Below are positions 11,646-22,914 of a DNA stretch of 64,000 nt, one piece after another. The notes under the pieces are model-generated. The model was not told the DNA's origin. It was given only the letters and a program-made list of their open reading frames with translations, and did not search any database. The stretch comes from Corinectria fuckeliana (Eukaryota; Ascomycota; Sordariomycetes; Hypocreales; Nectriaceae). The translations under genes and the position numbers were made by a program. Each line of letters starts with the position of its first letter. Within the stretch, counting starts at the first letter, position 1. The stretch covers positions 106,433-170,432 of the forward strand of contig WPDH01000154.1 in assembly GCA_019137255.1 (NCBI GenBank). Direction: 5' to 3'.

Positions 11646-12271
11646 TCAGGGGTTCCTAAAGGCGCATTTGAAGGGATAAATCTGGATCTAGGTGGGTTTA
11701 GCATGTCGTCCTATCGGAAAATCGGGCAGTTATTATAGCGCTCACCTTTTCCATATCCCAGACACCCGAGGTAGCGTAGATGTCCTTGCTAAGCTGCTCG
11801 CGGACCTGTTCCACAGACTCGGCGACACACACGATGGTGCTGCCCGCGAAGTCGAGGCTGGCAGGGTCGTCGTCCTTGGGGACGCTATGAAGAAGGGCGC
11901 CTTGTGGGCGTCAGCTTGGTGGTTCAAGGAGGATCCGACGTCTGTCTCACCGCCCGTCTTCCAGCTTCCGTCTTCCTTGAGGGGGACCATGTTCTCAAAG
12001 TGCTGTCTACAGTGCACCGGTTAGCCCGCATCTCACACTAACAGGCGGAGGAATCGTACTGGCGGACTGCGAGGCGCTTTTCGACGGCGTTGGGCTTGTC
12101 GAGGGCGACAACGAGGAACTCGTATTTTCGCCCGGGCTTGGTGCCGGAGACGGTAGTCATGTTGCGGGTGTTGGTGTTGGTGCCGGCGAGTCGGGTGGTG
12201 ATGGCAAAGCGTGATAGAGGAGGTCTGGTGGCGCAGATGGAGAGTCGCTGGAAGGCGAGGATAGTTGACAT
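11646..12271 (-). CDS. YciI-like protein, probably mitochondrial
   Basis: Four exons (12271-12060, 12006-11951, 11900-11746, 11687-11646) give 154 residues. The first about 37 residues are rich in Arg, Ser, Thr and Leu with no acidic residues (RLSICATRPPLSRFAITTRL), a typical mitochondrial presequence; a second Met (MTTVSG) could start a cytosolic form. The rest matches the YCII-related dimeric alpha/beta barrel: YEFLVVALDKPNA, HFENM, GALLHSVP, FAGSTIVCVAES, VREQLSKDIYATSGVWD, then IQIYPFKCAFR. The fold resembles muconolactone isomerase, with a conserved His in the pocket, but the substrate of fungal members is unknown. The last coding exon is only 42 nt. Confidence 0.88.
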
Positions 12272-14466
12272 GAGTGGGAAGAGCCCGGACCAGAGAGCTG
12301 AGTCTTCTGGAATTGGAGATGAAGGTGCCTTCTTAAGCACAGCTGGGCCGAGGATGAAGCCTGTGTTCCACGGCCTGCAATCGGAAGGAAGCTGCGGGGA
12401 CGGTCTAATTAATCCAATGCGGGGGAGCGATTGATTAACGTTGTGGGCGCGCGGGGATAATCTCCACTCTCCAATAAGCCAAGCCAAGCAGCGGGTGAAA
12501 AGAAATAGTGGTTATTCCGGTGGATGTTGGCGATTCCCTTGTATGCGGCAGTTTGCAGAAGGGATCTCGTTGGGAATTAGCAGACGATGTGCTGTTTTGA
12601 CGAGCTCCCGACTCAAGATGCATCGCCAATTGAGGACGGGAATTTGCATTCTACCGTGTGACACGAAGGGTGAGATATCAGGTGTGCAAGTCCCGGAGGA
12701 TTAGTCTTATTGAGAAGCGGAGGGATAATTACTGGTTGTGGTTAGTTAGCTAGCTTCCAGACTCGACCATTCCCTCTCCGTACTGAGAAAGAAGAGATTA
12801 ATTTGCACATGCTTGATCGATCAATCGAAACTACGAGTGGAAAGACCCCCAGCCATTTCCGCACTCGCCACCGAATTCCAATCGCTCTGTGAAAACATTG
12901 CCACAGGCCGTCGTCATATCACCGACGTCGGCGTTGTGACGATGGCTTTCAACCAAAATCTTCATCTCGTGGCCGTGTCCCATGGACACAAACCTGACTC
13001 ACGCCTCGGACATACAATGCCAAATACCTACATACATAGTAGATTTACATTGTCTAAACCGGTATGAACCGAGTGAGCCGCGTACCAAAGAGGAACGCGG
13101 CCCCGAGGCCAAATGACGACAAATGGTCCAGGGTAACCGGCCTAGCTGGACAAGCACCGGATTTCGACTAACCGAAACAAGGCCCGAGGCAATTGGAAGA
13201 TGCGGATAACTGTGGTTGTTCCGTAAGCTCACAACAGAGACCGAACCCCGAGCCGGGATTGACCAAACGATTGACAATCAACCGTGCGTATAGTGCACCG
13301 GGGATGCCGGGTTTGCTTGCCTGGCCTTATGCCTGTCATCTTTCCCGCTTGCTTTCGCGAGCGAGATGCGTAGATGAAACAACTGGAGCGCGGCCGGGCA
13401 GATCCCGAGAACCGCCCGCGTCTCGGGAACGACGGTGAAGATGTTCAGACTACTTGGATCGTCGTGGGTTAGAACCACTTCGTGATTTGACTGCCGGTAG
13501 TAGCCAAAGAGTCCGGAGACCTCGCGAGGTAGGTTTTTCATATTCGGTCTCTATGTTTGCGCCGTTGGCGAGCGCCTCATGAAAGTCACTTACCGTGGAG
13601 TACGGGGCCCAGAAGAGCTTCGAAGGCAAGCGGCAGCCGCAGAAGGGTCCACCATCAACATTACCGACGCTTCCACAGCAGTCGAAGGTATTTCTGATTC
13701 TTCGCTTTGACAACAAGAATGGTGAGTAGCCGGTTTAGAGGCCCGGCGTTGATGGGCTCGGCATTCCGTACGTGTGTACCCATATCTTTAAGAATGACGT
13801 TCTGAGAGAAGAAATGTTGAAGAGGTAATGGTAATGTTGGCTAGGGTCCAGGTGACTGAGGTACGTAGATTTATTTGTGAGCGCTTCCATTGTAATTATG
13901 TCATCATGGCGAGAATTACGGAGTACAGTACTACTTACTGAAGAGTCCCCGGCGCACTTGTCGGAGCATCCGGAGAACACAAGCCTCGCGCTCACCGGGC
14001 AAAGGACCCGCTCACCAGCTCCGAGGGAGGGAGGGTGGCAGCGAGAGGCATTAATAACCAACGTATCCGGCTTTTTTCGTCAGACCACCTTGTGACCATT
14101 GCAATTGTCCCGCAATTCGGGGCCGCAATTCGGGGGAAGGGGGGGGAATCTGATTTTCTGGGGCTTGTCCTTGGAGAAAACGGAGATGGACAGGCCGGAT
14201 TCAGACGGGTCAGCCGAGCTTCTTCCTTGGTTGGCACATGGCTCTGGCATGGCCCGAGTGCTTGGGAAGTGACGATATAACATCCGGGTTCTTCTCTTCT
14301 CACTTGTGTTTCTTCTGCGCAGCTTCCCTTACCCCCTCATCAGCACATCACATTTAGTGATATATAGATAGCTCAGAGCTACAACTACCACACATCAGAA
14401 CCTTTTTACTTCTCACACCCGCATCTCCACCAACTACCTACAAACACACCCAGATCACACACCAAA
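12272..14466. other. 2.2 kb divergent intergenic region
   Basis: It lies between the YciI-like gene (minus) and the gene at 14467 (plus). No open frame has recognisable content or a convincing intron pattern. The last 150 nt (14310-14466) are C/T- and CA-rich with a TATA-like site, as expected for a leader. Confidence 0.45.
14361..14367 (+). promoter_or_regulatory. TATA-like element
   Basis: TATATAG lies about 100 nt upstream of the ATG at 14467, followed by a C/A-rich leader. The position fits a core promoter, but no transcript start can be seen. Confidence 0.35.
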
Positions 14467-14799
14467 ATGGCGCCATCAGTCTACATCCTCATCCACCGCG
14501 ACAGCGACGTCAGCGCCACGGCCACCATCGTGTCCGTCTTCGCCGAGCTCCAGGACGCCAACGCCGCGTGCCTGCGACAGGCGCACGAGGCCAAGGTCGC
14601 GCCCAAGACGCACGTGCCCAAGGAGCCGCTGCGCTGGGAGGCCCCCGACGGCACCGCCTGCTGGGTCGAGAAGCACGCCGTCGTCCCGCGCAAGGGCCTC
14701 ACGCCCGCCGCGCCCCTCGAGCGCAAGAACAGCTCGCTGTACGACAACGACGAGGACGACGTCATCGAGGTGCTGGACAAGGATGCCAAGTACGACTAG
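14467..14799 (+). CDS. small conserved-looking protein of unknown function
   Basis: This is a single-exon frame of 110 residues with a strong start context (CCAAAATGG) and marked G/C third-position bias, which supports real coding. The N-terminus (SVYILIHRDSDVSATATIVSV) looks like a beta-strand followed by a helix. The middle is rich in Ala and Lys and contains WEAPDGTACWVEKH. The C-terminus is acidic (DNDEDDVIEVLDKD). It has no signal peptide or membrane segment. I do not recognise a family. Confidence 0.7.
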   Translation: MAPSVYILIHRDSDVSATATIVSVFAELQDANAACLRQAHEAKVAPKTHVPKEPLRWEAPDGTACWVEKHAVVPRKGLTPAAPLERKNSSLYDNDEDDVIEVLDKDAKYD

Positions 14800-15339
14800 A
14801 TGAATTAGAAATGGGCTGCGGACGGATGAGAGGGAGAGAAAAGCAACGCGCTGCTGCGGGACATATATAATGCGGGGGGGATCAGGGGCGTTTTATGAAA
14901 TGAGATGGGATGAGATGGGATGAGATGGGATGGGATAGAACGGGATGGAACGGAATGACATGACATGACATGAGGTGACATGACATGAGGTGACATGACA
15001 TGAGATAGTATCTAATCTGGGCATACGAATCATGGTGCAGCGAGGATAGACCAGAGTTGGCAATGTAAGGCGGAAACACCATTCGGAAGAATCCTAGATG
15101 GTTGTTTATGGATAGCGACCATGGAAGGCGCTTCATGTCCTTTTCACAAAACCAAGTGCTCTTTACTCTCATCTAACCCGTGTCTGTCTACATGGCTCAC
15201 CGTCTTGAATATCCATCTCGTCCAGCATCTATCCAACATCTATCCCCAAATTCGTCGTCACCTTGAATGCACCCTGTCTAATATCCAGATATACACCTAG
15301 TGCACATTCTGCTCTTTTCATCTCAACGCATCTCAACTC
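14800..15339. other. spacer with simple repeats between converging genes
   Basis: This is the 3' flank of the 14467 gene and of the CoA synthetase gene. It contains the simple repeat described separately and no gene. Confidence 0.5.
14901..15004. repeat. degenerate tandem repeats TGAGATGGGA and TGACA
   Basis: Three copies of a 10-nt unit (TGAGATGGGA) at 14901-14930 pass into diverging GGGAT/GGAAT units and then into TGACA/TGAGG units up to about 15004. It lies 3' of the small gene. It is a microsatellite-like tract, open on the minus strand only because of its composition. Confidence 0.75.
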
Positions 15340-17134
15340 TCACAGCTTCGCCTTGGGGACATCTTGCTTCATCATCGTCTCCGCGACAATGCGACGTTGG
15401 ATCTTGCCCGTGGCCGTCTTGGGCATCACGTCGGTGAAGTAGACCTTCTTGGGCACCTTAAACTTGGCGGACCGCTCCTCCGTCCAGGCCTTGAGCTCGT
15501 TGGCCGTCAGCTGCTCGCCCTTCTTGAGAACCACGGCCACGCCAATGTCCTGGCCGTACACCTCGTCGGGCATGGCGAAGCTGACCACCTCGCTGATCTT
15601 GGGGTGGCGCGCCAGCACGTTGTCCAGCTCGATGGGGCTGATCTTCTCGCCGCCCTTGTTGATGAGCTCCTTGATCCGGCCCGTGATGATGATGTAGCCG
15701 TCCTCGTCCTTCTTGCCCTGGTCGCCGGTCCGGAAGAAGCCGTTCTTGTGGTACGACGAGGCGTTGGCCGACGGGTTGTTGAGGTAGCCCTTGGTGACGT
15801 TCTCGCCGATGATGCAGATCTCGCCCTCGCTCCCCTGGGGCACCTCCTCTCCCTGCTCGGTGAGGATCCTGACCTCGACGCCCTGGCCGAGGCCGACGCT
15901 GCCGGGCTTTCTCTGAGCGGGGGGCAGCGGGTTCGAGGTCATCTGGTGCGACGCTTCGGTCATGGCGTAGGCCTCGAGGACGGGAGCGCCATACGTCTCC
16001 TCGAGCTTCTGGAAGACGGTGGGCGAGAGCGGGCTGGAGCAGGAGCGGATGAAGCGGATGGTGGGCTTGGGGCTCGGCGTGGGGTTCTTGAGGAGGATCT
16101 GGTGAATGGTGGGAACAGCCGTGTACCAGTTGGCCTTGTGGGCGATGAAGTCGGGCCAGAAGTCAGTGGCAGAGAACTTGGGAGGCACCACCATGGAGCC
16201 GCCGGTGTAGAGAGGAGCCAGCAGGCCGCAGAGCAGGCCATGGACGTGGAAGAGAGGCATGACCAGCATGGTGCGATCATCGGGAGTGAGTTTGTAAGTC
16301 TGCTCAATGTTGTCTAGGTACGGTGTGGTGTTAGTAATGTGCGGTGATGATCATGTATGCATACTTGATAGTGAAAACAACGCCGAGGTAGCATCAGCAG
16401 TTGAGGTGTGGTTGAGACGTACGCATTGTTCGGGCCAAGTTGCGATGAGACAGGGGGACCTATTCGTCGATGTGAGCGTGGCTGTCTCGGGAGACTGGCT
16501 GGCCGCATCCAAACTTACCACCTTGGGCCGAGAAGTAGTACCGCTGAAAAAGAAAAGGCGTCAGTTAGGTGAGACAAACATCCAACGACAAACTGCGTAG
16601 GACTGCACGTGAAGCTCACCTCGTGTGCAGGACGAGAGCCGTGTCCTCGGGCTCAGCGCGCAGGACCTTTTCCTTCTTGCCCTTCAGGCCGCCGAGCTCC
16701 TTGACATCCAGGACGACCTCGCCCTTGGCAGCGTCCCAGTAGCACTCGGCGACGGCGGCGTTGAACTTCTTGGCGGCCTTGACGCTGGGGGCGGTGGCAG
16801 CCCAGGCGCCCTTGGGGACGAGGACGATGGCGCTCTTGACGTCGTCGATGTAGAACTCGAACTCGTCCTGCTTGTAGGCCGGGTTGAGGGGCGCCGCGAT
16901 GCCGCGCTGCCACGAGGCGGCCAGGAACGAGACAATGAACTCGTACGAGTTGACGAGGGCGATGGAGACGGGCGCGCCGGTGGTGATGCCGAGGTCGGCG
17001 AGCTTGCGCTGGAAGGACGAGACCTGCGCGTTAAGAGCGACGTAGGTGACGGTGAGAGGCGTGGGTTTGGAGGGGATGATGACGGCGACGGAGGAGGGCG
17101 AGCCCTTGATGGCGGTTTGGAGCGTCAATGCCAT
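15340..17134 (-). CDS. PCS60: peroxisomal AMP-dependent acyl/oxalyl-CoA synthetase (Pcs60/AAE3-like)
   Basis: Four exons (17134-16620, 16543-16519, 16459-16423, 16313-15340) give 516 residues. The two middle exons are only 25 and 37 nt, and the ATP-binding P-loop (HTSGTTSRPK) is assembled across the first junction. Further ANL-superfamily signatures are MPLFHVHG, YAMTEASHQMTSNP, FFRTGDQGKKDEDGY and GRIKELINKGGEKISPIE. The protein ends in AKL, a peroxisomal PTS1 signal. The closest characterised relatives are yeast Pcs60 and plant AAE3, which make oxalyl-CoA from oxalate, ATP and CoA. That substrate is inferred from family features; a medium-chain acyl-CoA ligase is the alternative. No other oxalate gene lies nearby. 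Confidence 0.9.
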
Positions 17135-18353
17135 GGTTGCGAATTCAAATGCGAGATGATGATGATGATGATGAGGTGAAGGTGAGGGTGGTGGTGAATG
17201 AGCCAGCTGGATAGAATATGGCAGGCACTAACTACTACGTAGATATGAGCGGCAAGAGATGACCCGAGATGCCGGGTTTGGAACAGAGAACGGAGACTTG
17301 AATGATTCAAATATGAAAATTAGAAAGAAGATATAGGCTGAGGTCTAGATGCTCATGAGAAAGATAAATACATAGTCTAGTAGACTGACTACAACCGTCT
17401 TGAGAGTTCCATCTCTGGCCTGCGATAGGGGAACGGTGACGTGCTTTTTTTGCTCGGGCCATGGCGTCGCTTCCCTCCGACCGCCCGTGATCATGCGTCA
17501 GGTTCTGGACTCCACAAGTCTACAGGGAACCGGCTCGGGTTGCTCAGGGGGCGTTCCGGGGGATGGAGACGGGAGCTTCTGCTGGCTAGTGCGGTAAGGT
17601 ACCTAGTGCCCGGCCTGGTGGGTTCTGTAGCGGGCTTTTCTAGGGGTCTGCAGCGGACTGAGACTGACTGGCCTTGGACTTGGGATATATTGTTCTGTCC
17701 TGTATCTGCCTATCTAGGTACATGTTGAAGCTTCATAGAACAGGCAGAGCATTATTATTGAAGGAATAAGAGAGTGTTGCCTTTAGTCGTACCTTGCCAG
17801 TACGGATTTGTTACGCGTGAAGTGAATATCTGGCATTTCCTTTACACCATCATACCACCTACATGATGGGTGTATTTCCGAACGGCCAGCAAGGTACCGA
17901 CCGAGGCATCTCGCATCTCAAACTTTGGCAGTCAAATATGGAAGGCATTTCTAGGGGGCCTTTTTGTTACTTACAGGTAGGTAGGTACCTACCAAGTTGG
18001 TCAACTAAGTAGGTAATTACTGGATATGTAGGTAGGTAGCTATCTAGGTACTGTACCTACCTACTAGCGCCGCGACTCACCACCTACCCCATTCGGACTG
18101 CACCACGGTCCGTCTCACTGCGGCCTCGTCTCTCCCCCGCCAACTTGCATCTCCATCTTCCAGAACATTGCTACGGACTTGAACATTTGCGCTTCGTTCT
18201 TCTCCCCCTTCCAACCCCCCGCTTCTCACCCCCTTCCGAGTCGCGGCCTTGCGAATCGCATCCCGGCCACAGTTACATGTCTCCGCCCCGGCCGCCTGCC
18301 GCTCCTCCTCGCTCCCTCCCCCCCCCGAGCAGACGACGTCCTCCGTCTTCGCC
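17135..18353. other. divergent intergenic region between PCS60 and BZZ1
   Basis: It carries a (GAT)n tract at 17155-17174 in the PCS60 leader, a cluster of TAGGTA/TACCTA motifs near 17976-18065 and a long C-rich leader before BZZ1 (18090-18353). No gene is supported. Confidence 0.5.
17976..18065. repeat. cluster of GGTA/TACC (TAGGTACCTA-type) motifs
   Basis: Within 90 nt the tetramers GTAG/GGTA and their complements recur many times (for example GGTAGGTAGGTACCTACC, then TAGGTAGGTAGC and TACCTACCTAC). Several copies form short palindromes. Shorter instances occur elsewhere in the window (around 5515, 17710, 52110 and 52225). This could be a structural or regulatory motif cluster in the BZZ1 promoter. 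Confidence 0.6.
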
Positions 18354-20849
18354 ATGGCTGAGGCCGACGCCGTGCCCACCTTCGGCGCCGAGCTCAAGGT
18401 TGGTGGACTCTTCACAGCGCCTCCCAGTCGCCCGTACCTATTTCTCCACGATCCCGTCCACCAGAACCCGAGGCATCCCGGACCCACGATCCGACCTGAT
18501 CCGCCAGGCTGACTTGTCCTTCATCTAGGATGGCTTCAAACCCGCCAACGCCTGGGTCGGCCATGGCATTGCCTGGTTCGAGGATATCCAGCAGTTTTAC
18601 CGCGAGCGCGCCCTCGTCGAGAAGGAATACAGCCAAAAGCTCACCCTCCTCGCCAAGAAATATTTCGAAAAGAAGAATAAGAAGACATCCCAGCTGAGCG
18701 TTGGCGACACTCCTGCCATGACCCCCGGTTCCCTAGAGAGGTGCCCAACTCCCAGCCCAAACCCCCTCAACCCTTCTGGCGCGTCCCCTGCTGACCGTGA
18801 ATCTTAACCTCTCCAGCGCCTCCTTAACCACCTGGACCACCCAGCTCACCACCCTCGAGTCCCGCGCCGGCGAACACGACCGATACGCCACCAACCTCGT
18901 CTCCCAGGTCGCAGAGCCCCTGAAGTTCTTTGGATCCCGTTGCGAAGAGCTACGCAAGCGCCATACAGAATATGCCGAGAAGCTCGAGCGCGAGCGCGAG
19001 GCCTCCTACGCTGATCTGCGCAAGATCAAGGGCAAGTACGACGCCGTCTGCCAGGAGGTCGAGGCGAAGCGCAAGAAATCCGAATCCCACTACGACAAAG
19101 CCAAGGCCCAGGCTGCCTACCAACAACAGGTCTATGAGATGAACAATGCTAAGAACAGTTACATTATTGCCATTAATGTCACAAACAAGCAAAAGGAGAG
19201 GTATTACCACGAATATATCCCCGAGGTCATGGACAGCCTACAGGACCTAAACGAGTTCCGAACCGTGAAGCTCAATGCTCTCTGGGGAGTTGCGACCAAC
19301 CTCGAGTCAGAGATGCTAAAGCAAAGCAATGCGTTGATTGAGCACCAGGGTACCGAGATCCTGAGGAACCTGCCCCACCTCGATTCGATGATGTATCTCC
19401 AGCACAACATGGGGGTCTTCAATGAACCCCCAGACAAAGTCTTCGAGGCTAGCCCAGTGTGGCACGACGATGGTGCCATGGTTGTGGATGAGACGGCCAA
19501 GATTTATCTCCGAAATGTGCTAAGCAAGTCTAAATCTCAACTCGGGGAGTTGAGGAGAGAGGTGGACAAGAAGCGTAGGGAAGTTGAGGGCCTGAGACGT
19601 ACGAAACAGCGCATTAGAGAGGGCACTGAGAAGAAGGACGAGGCCGAAGTTGTCCGCATTCTATTCGCATTGCAGGAGGATCTCCACACCGTCGACCGCC
19701 AGCGTCTCACAGCCGAGGTCGAAACATCGACCATCACCTCCGTCGTCGGCGACGTCACCCTAGGGGCCAAGAACCACAACTTCAAGAGCCAGACATTCAA
19801 GATTCCTACCAACTGCGACCTCTGTGGTGAGAGAATCTGGGGCCTGAGCGCCAAGGGTTTCGACTGCAGAGACTGCGGCTACACGTGTCATAGTAAATGC
19901 GAGATGAAGGTCCCTGCGGATTGTCCTGGCGAGCAGACCAAGGATGAGCGCAAGAAGCTCAAGGCCGAGCGCCAGGACGCAACCAACAAGCATCTCAAGC
20001 CCAGCGCTACCATGTCGTCGCAAAACACTTCCGACGGCCCGGAACTGACCCGTTCCACCACCATGAACTCACTCAGCTCACACTCGGCACGCCCATCCCT
20101 CTCGGGCTCCGTCTCTGGGCAGCGCAGCCCCGTGGAGGAGACACCGCCGGAGACGGCCCCCCGACCAAGCGTCTCCTCAACCAAGACGTCCAACGCGGCA
20201 CGCAAAAACCGAGTCATGGCGCCGCCCCCTTCTGCGTACATCAGCGGCGAACCGCCCGGAGGCGGCGTTGCGAATGGCGGAGCGAAGGATGAGAAGAAGG
20301 GCAAGATGCTGTACACCTTTGAGTCCGGAGTAGAGGGCGAGCTGTCGGTCTACGACGGCCGGGAAGTAGTGTTGCTCGAACCGGATGGTAAGTCCTGGAC
20401 TCATGTCCCCACCACGAAGCATAGAACATGCATCTAACTATATCATGATAGATGGCTCTGGCTGGCTAAAGGTCCGCGCTGGCTACAAGGAAGGCTTAGT
20501 CCCGACCTCCTATGTCGAGATGATCGAATCCCCTACCCCCTCTGCGCCTCACCCCTCGGCTTCCGCCCGCCCGTCATCTACCTACTCCACCTCCACCACC
20601 TCCTCCGCAACCCACTCCACCGCGGCAGGCAAAAAGAAGGGCCCTTCCGTCGCCCCCCGGCGCGGCGCTAAGAAGCTCCGTTACGTGGAGGCCATGTACG
20701 AGTATGTGGCGCAGTCAGAAGGCGAGCATTCCATGGTCGAAGGAGAACGCTTCGTCCTTGTCAACGATGATCCCGGTGACGGCTGGGTCGAGGTTGAGAA
20801 AGCCGGCGTCACGGCCAGTGTGCCGGCGAGCTACGTCCAGGCTGCCTAG
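18354..20849 (+). CDS. BZZ1: F-BAR, C1 and double SH3 actin regulator Bzz1
   Basis: Four exons (18354-18398, 18529-18740, 18817-20387, 20452-20849) encode 741 residues. The N-terminal F-BAR domain (about 5-270, WFEDIQQFYRERALVEKEYSQKL) and its long coiled coil bind curved membranes. A C1 zinc-type domain lies at about 407-457 (HNFKSQTFKIPTNCDLCGERIW, with the Cys/His pattern CRDCGYTCHSKC). A Ser-rich linker leads to two SH3 domains, about 590-645 (LYTFESGVEGELSVYDG) and about 685-741 (AMYEYVAQSEGEHSM). In yeast this architecture activates Las17/WASP-driven actin assembly at endocytic sites. The first exon is only 15 codons and is followed by a 130-nt intron. All domains look intact. Confidence 0.95.
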
Positions 20850-21816
20850 AAGACCGGAAGACATGTTTTGGTGCAGGGGCGCAGGGGCGTGTATAGATGA
20901 GAGCTAGCAGGCCAAAAGTTGCTTCCACCGCCGCCGTCAAGGAAATGGTGCATGTAGATAGAAGAAAAAGACGGAACAGGGCATGTATATTTTCCCATGC
21001 AAGCATCTGTTTGAGAAGCGTACATATAAGTTAACGATAGCTTTCAAAGCCTAGACACGCGGCTTGCACAGTCCGGCTGCCTTTTAAAGCATTGCGTTCA
21101 ACCCTCGCCACTCTTTAAGCGAGCGGATCTATCGGGGAATATGCCTTGCTTTCACAAGGGACGGGGAGGGTAGTCAGATTATGGGGTAGCCTAAAGCAGG
21201 TGTCAGAAGAAGAGCCATGGGTCTGACAGCCCATGAGGTTTCGATTCATCCATGGGGAAGATGAGGGATAGGTGCCGTCTATATTACACATTCGTACAAA
21301 AAAAAGGCTTGAAGCTTGAAAAGGAAATAAAAAAAGAACCCATCGTACACTCCAATATCCTCATCACTTCATGCCCACCCAATCTTGGTATATGCCCCCG
21401 AGCCGACCTGTGCCTATGCCATTCCGAACCAAAGCGGTCCCGCTAGAGTGTTTCTCTTGCGACCGTGGTTTAAGAAAAAAGGGGAAGGGGGATATCATTT
21501 CTTCCCAGATAACGCCGTGCCAAAAGAAAACCGGAGGGAGAGAGGGGATAAAAAGAACCACACATTTCTCATCCTTGGGGCAACCCTTTGCCATGCATAC
21601 CGGACCAGAACGCCGAACCGAGTGCGAACGTGAAAGAAGACGCATCGTTGAGAGCCCGAAACAAGGAAAAATGACAGTGAGAGTGAATCATGTCTATCCG
21701 CTGTTGCATAAAGGGGAGTTTGTCGTAAAAACCGTGTAAAAGCCGTGTGCTCCATGACGTAAAAATCACAAGCTCCACGGGATGTCGTCGGAGTTGAAAG
21801 ACGACCCAGAGGTGTC
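20850..21816. other. spacer between converging genes
   Basis: This is the 3' flank between BZZ1 (plus) and the C2H2 gene (minus). There are A-rich tracts near 21296-21340 and 21470-21560; no gene is supported. Confidence 0.5.
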
Positions 21817-22914
21817 CTAAATCATCTGCGCCGTCGGAGCCCCCAGTCCATGTTGGCTGAGCCCGTGTCGAAGCGCGTCTTGCAACTCTGCAATCTGCGC
21901 CATCATGGCTAGAGAATGCTGAGACTGTTGGTCCATCTCGGCCTTGAGCTTTCCGTTTTCCTCGCGGACACGCTTGATCTCTTCTCGAAGCTCCGTAAGC
22001 TCGTCAGAAGCTTGGCTAATGCCGCTGCCACTGCCGCTGCCACTGCCGCCACTGGATCGCCGCTTGCGCTTGGTCCCCACCTTCTCGTCAACCTCGATGT
22101 CTTCGGGGGACTGCACGGGCTCTTCCGGGGGTGTCATTTCCTCCATGTTGGTGTGAACTCGGCGTAAATGTTCGTTGAGATTCTCCTGTCGCGAGAACCC
22201 TTTGCCAGTATGTCTCTTGCAGTTAGGATGAGGGCAGTTGACTGTCTTCTTAGGGCCTCCGTGCTTGCCGTGAACCTCACGTTCGTGTCGGAGCAGACCG
22301 CCAGAATACGTGAACCCAGGTAGGTTCTCGCAGCCGTCGGCAGGGCATCGGTATGGCCGTTCGTGCTTATCCATGTGCTTGCTGGAAGATTAACATTGTT
22401 AGAGAGTCAAGTAAATCAGGCCGGTGTGGGAGATTTGTACTTACTTCCATTCGCACTTGCGCGAAAATACTCGTACATCCTCCTTGCAATCGCTCAACGG
22501 GCAGTGGAATTTGCCATCTCCCTGCTTCTGGACTTCACGGTCGGGCTTCGGAATCGGCTTGATGCGCATTGAAGGAGACTCAGCATCGAGAGAAAGGTCT
22601 TTTTCGTCCGTGAGAGGATCGAGGGAAGGCGTCGCCTGCAGGGCGGCCTGGAGTGGCGATGGAAAACATGTGGGCGCTATGTCTAGGCGCGTTGCTTCCT
22701 GAATAGCAGTAGCGTCCTCGGGTATCATGCCTCTATCGTCTCCCAGGACGACCCTATCATCGGGGAGCATGGATGCCTCGGCAGTGTAGTGGCTGAGTTG
22801 TTCGGCAACGTCATTGTCGGTGAAGCGTGATTCGGCAGCATGATCGTGATCGTCGCCGATGGGAGGATATGATCCCTCGTGAATGAAGTTCCTTGGTTCG
22901 TATGCGACGCTCAT
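21817..22914 (-). CDS. C2H2 zinc-finger protein with C-terminal coiled coil
   Basis: Two exons (22914-22445 and 22381-21817) give 344 residues; the junction restores CEWNKHMDKH. The ATG at 22914 sits in an ideal context (GCCACCATGA), so the in-frame GTG further upstream is not used. The N-terminal about 130 residues are acidic and Ser/Pro-rich. Three fingers follow: FHCPLSDC...KHMDKH (about 135-162), YRCPADGC...RHEREVH (about 165-192) and VNCPHPNC...EHLRRVH (about 200-229). Then come a basic KRKRR patch (possible nuclear signal), a Ser/Gly stretch and a leucine-rich coiled coil (about 270-330). It is probably a DNA-binding regulator; target genes are unknown. Confidence 0.88.

Noticed and set aside
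14805..15172. minus-strand frames rich in Ser, His and Pro
   Set aside because: They are translations of the TGAGATGGGA/TGACA simple repeat.
15364..16317. 317-codon plus-strand frame opposite the CoA synthetase
   Set aside because: It lies entirely antisense to clear ANL-superfamily motifs and has a low-complexity Leu/Asp/Val composition, which arises from GC-rich third positions.
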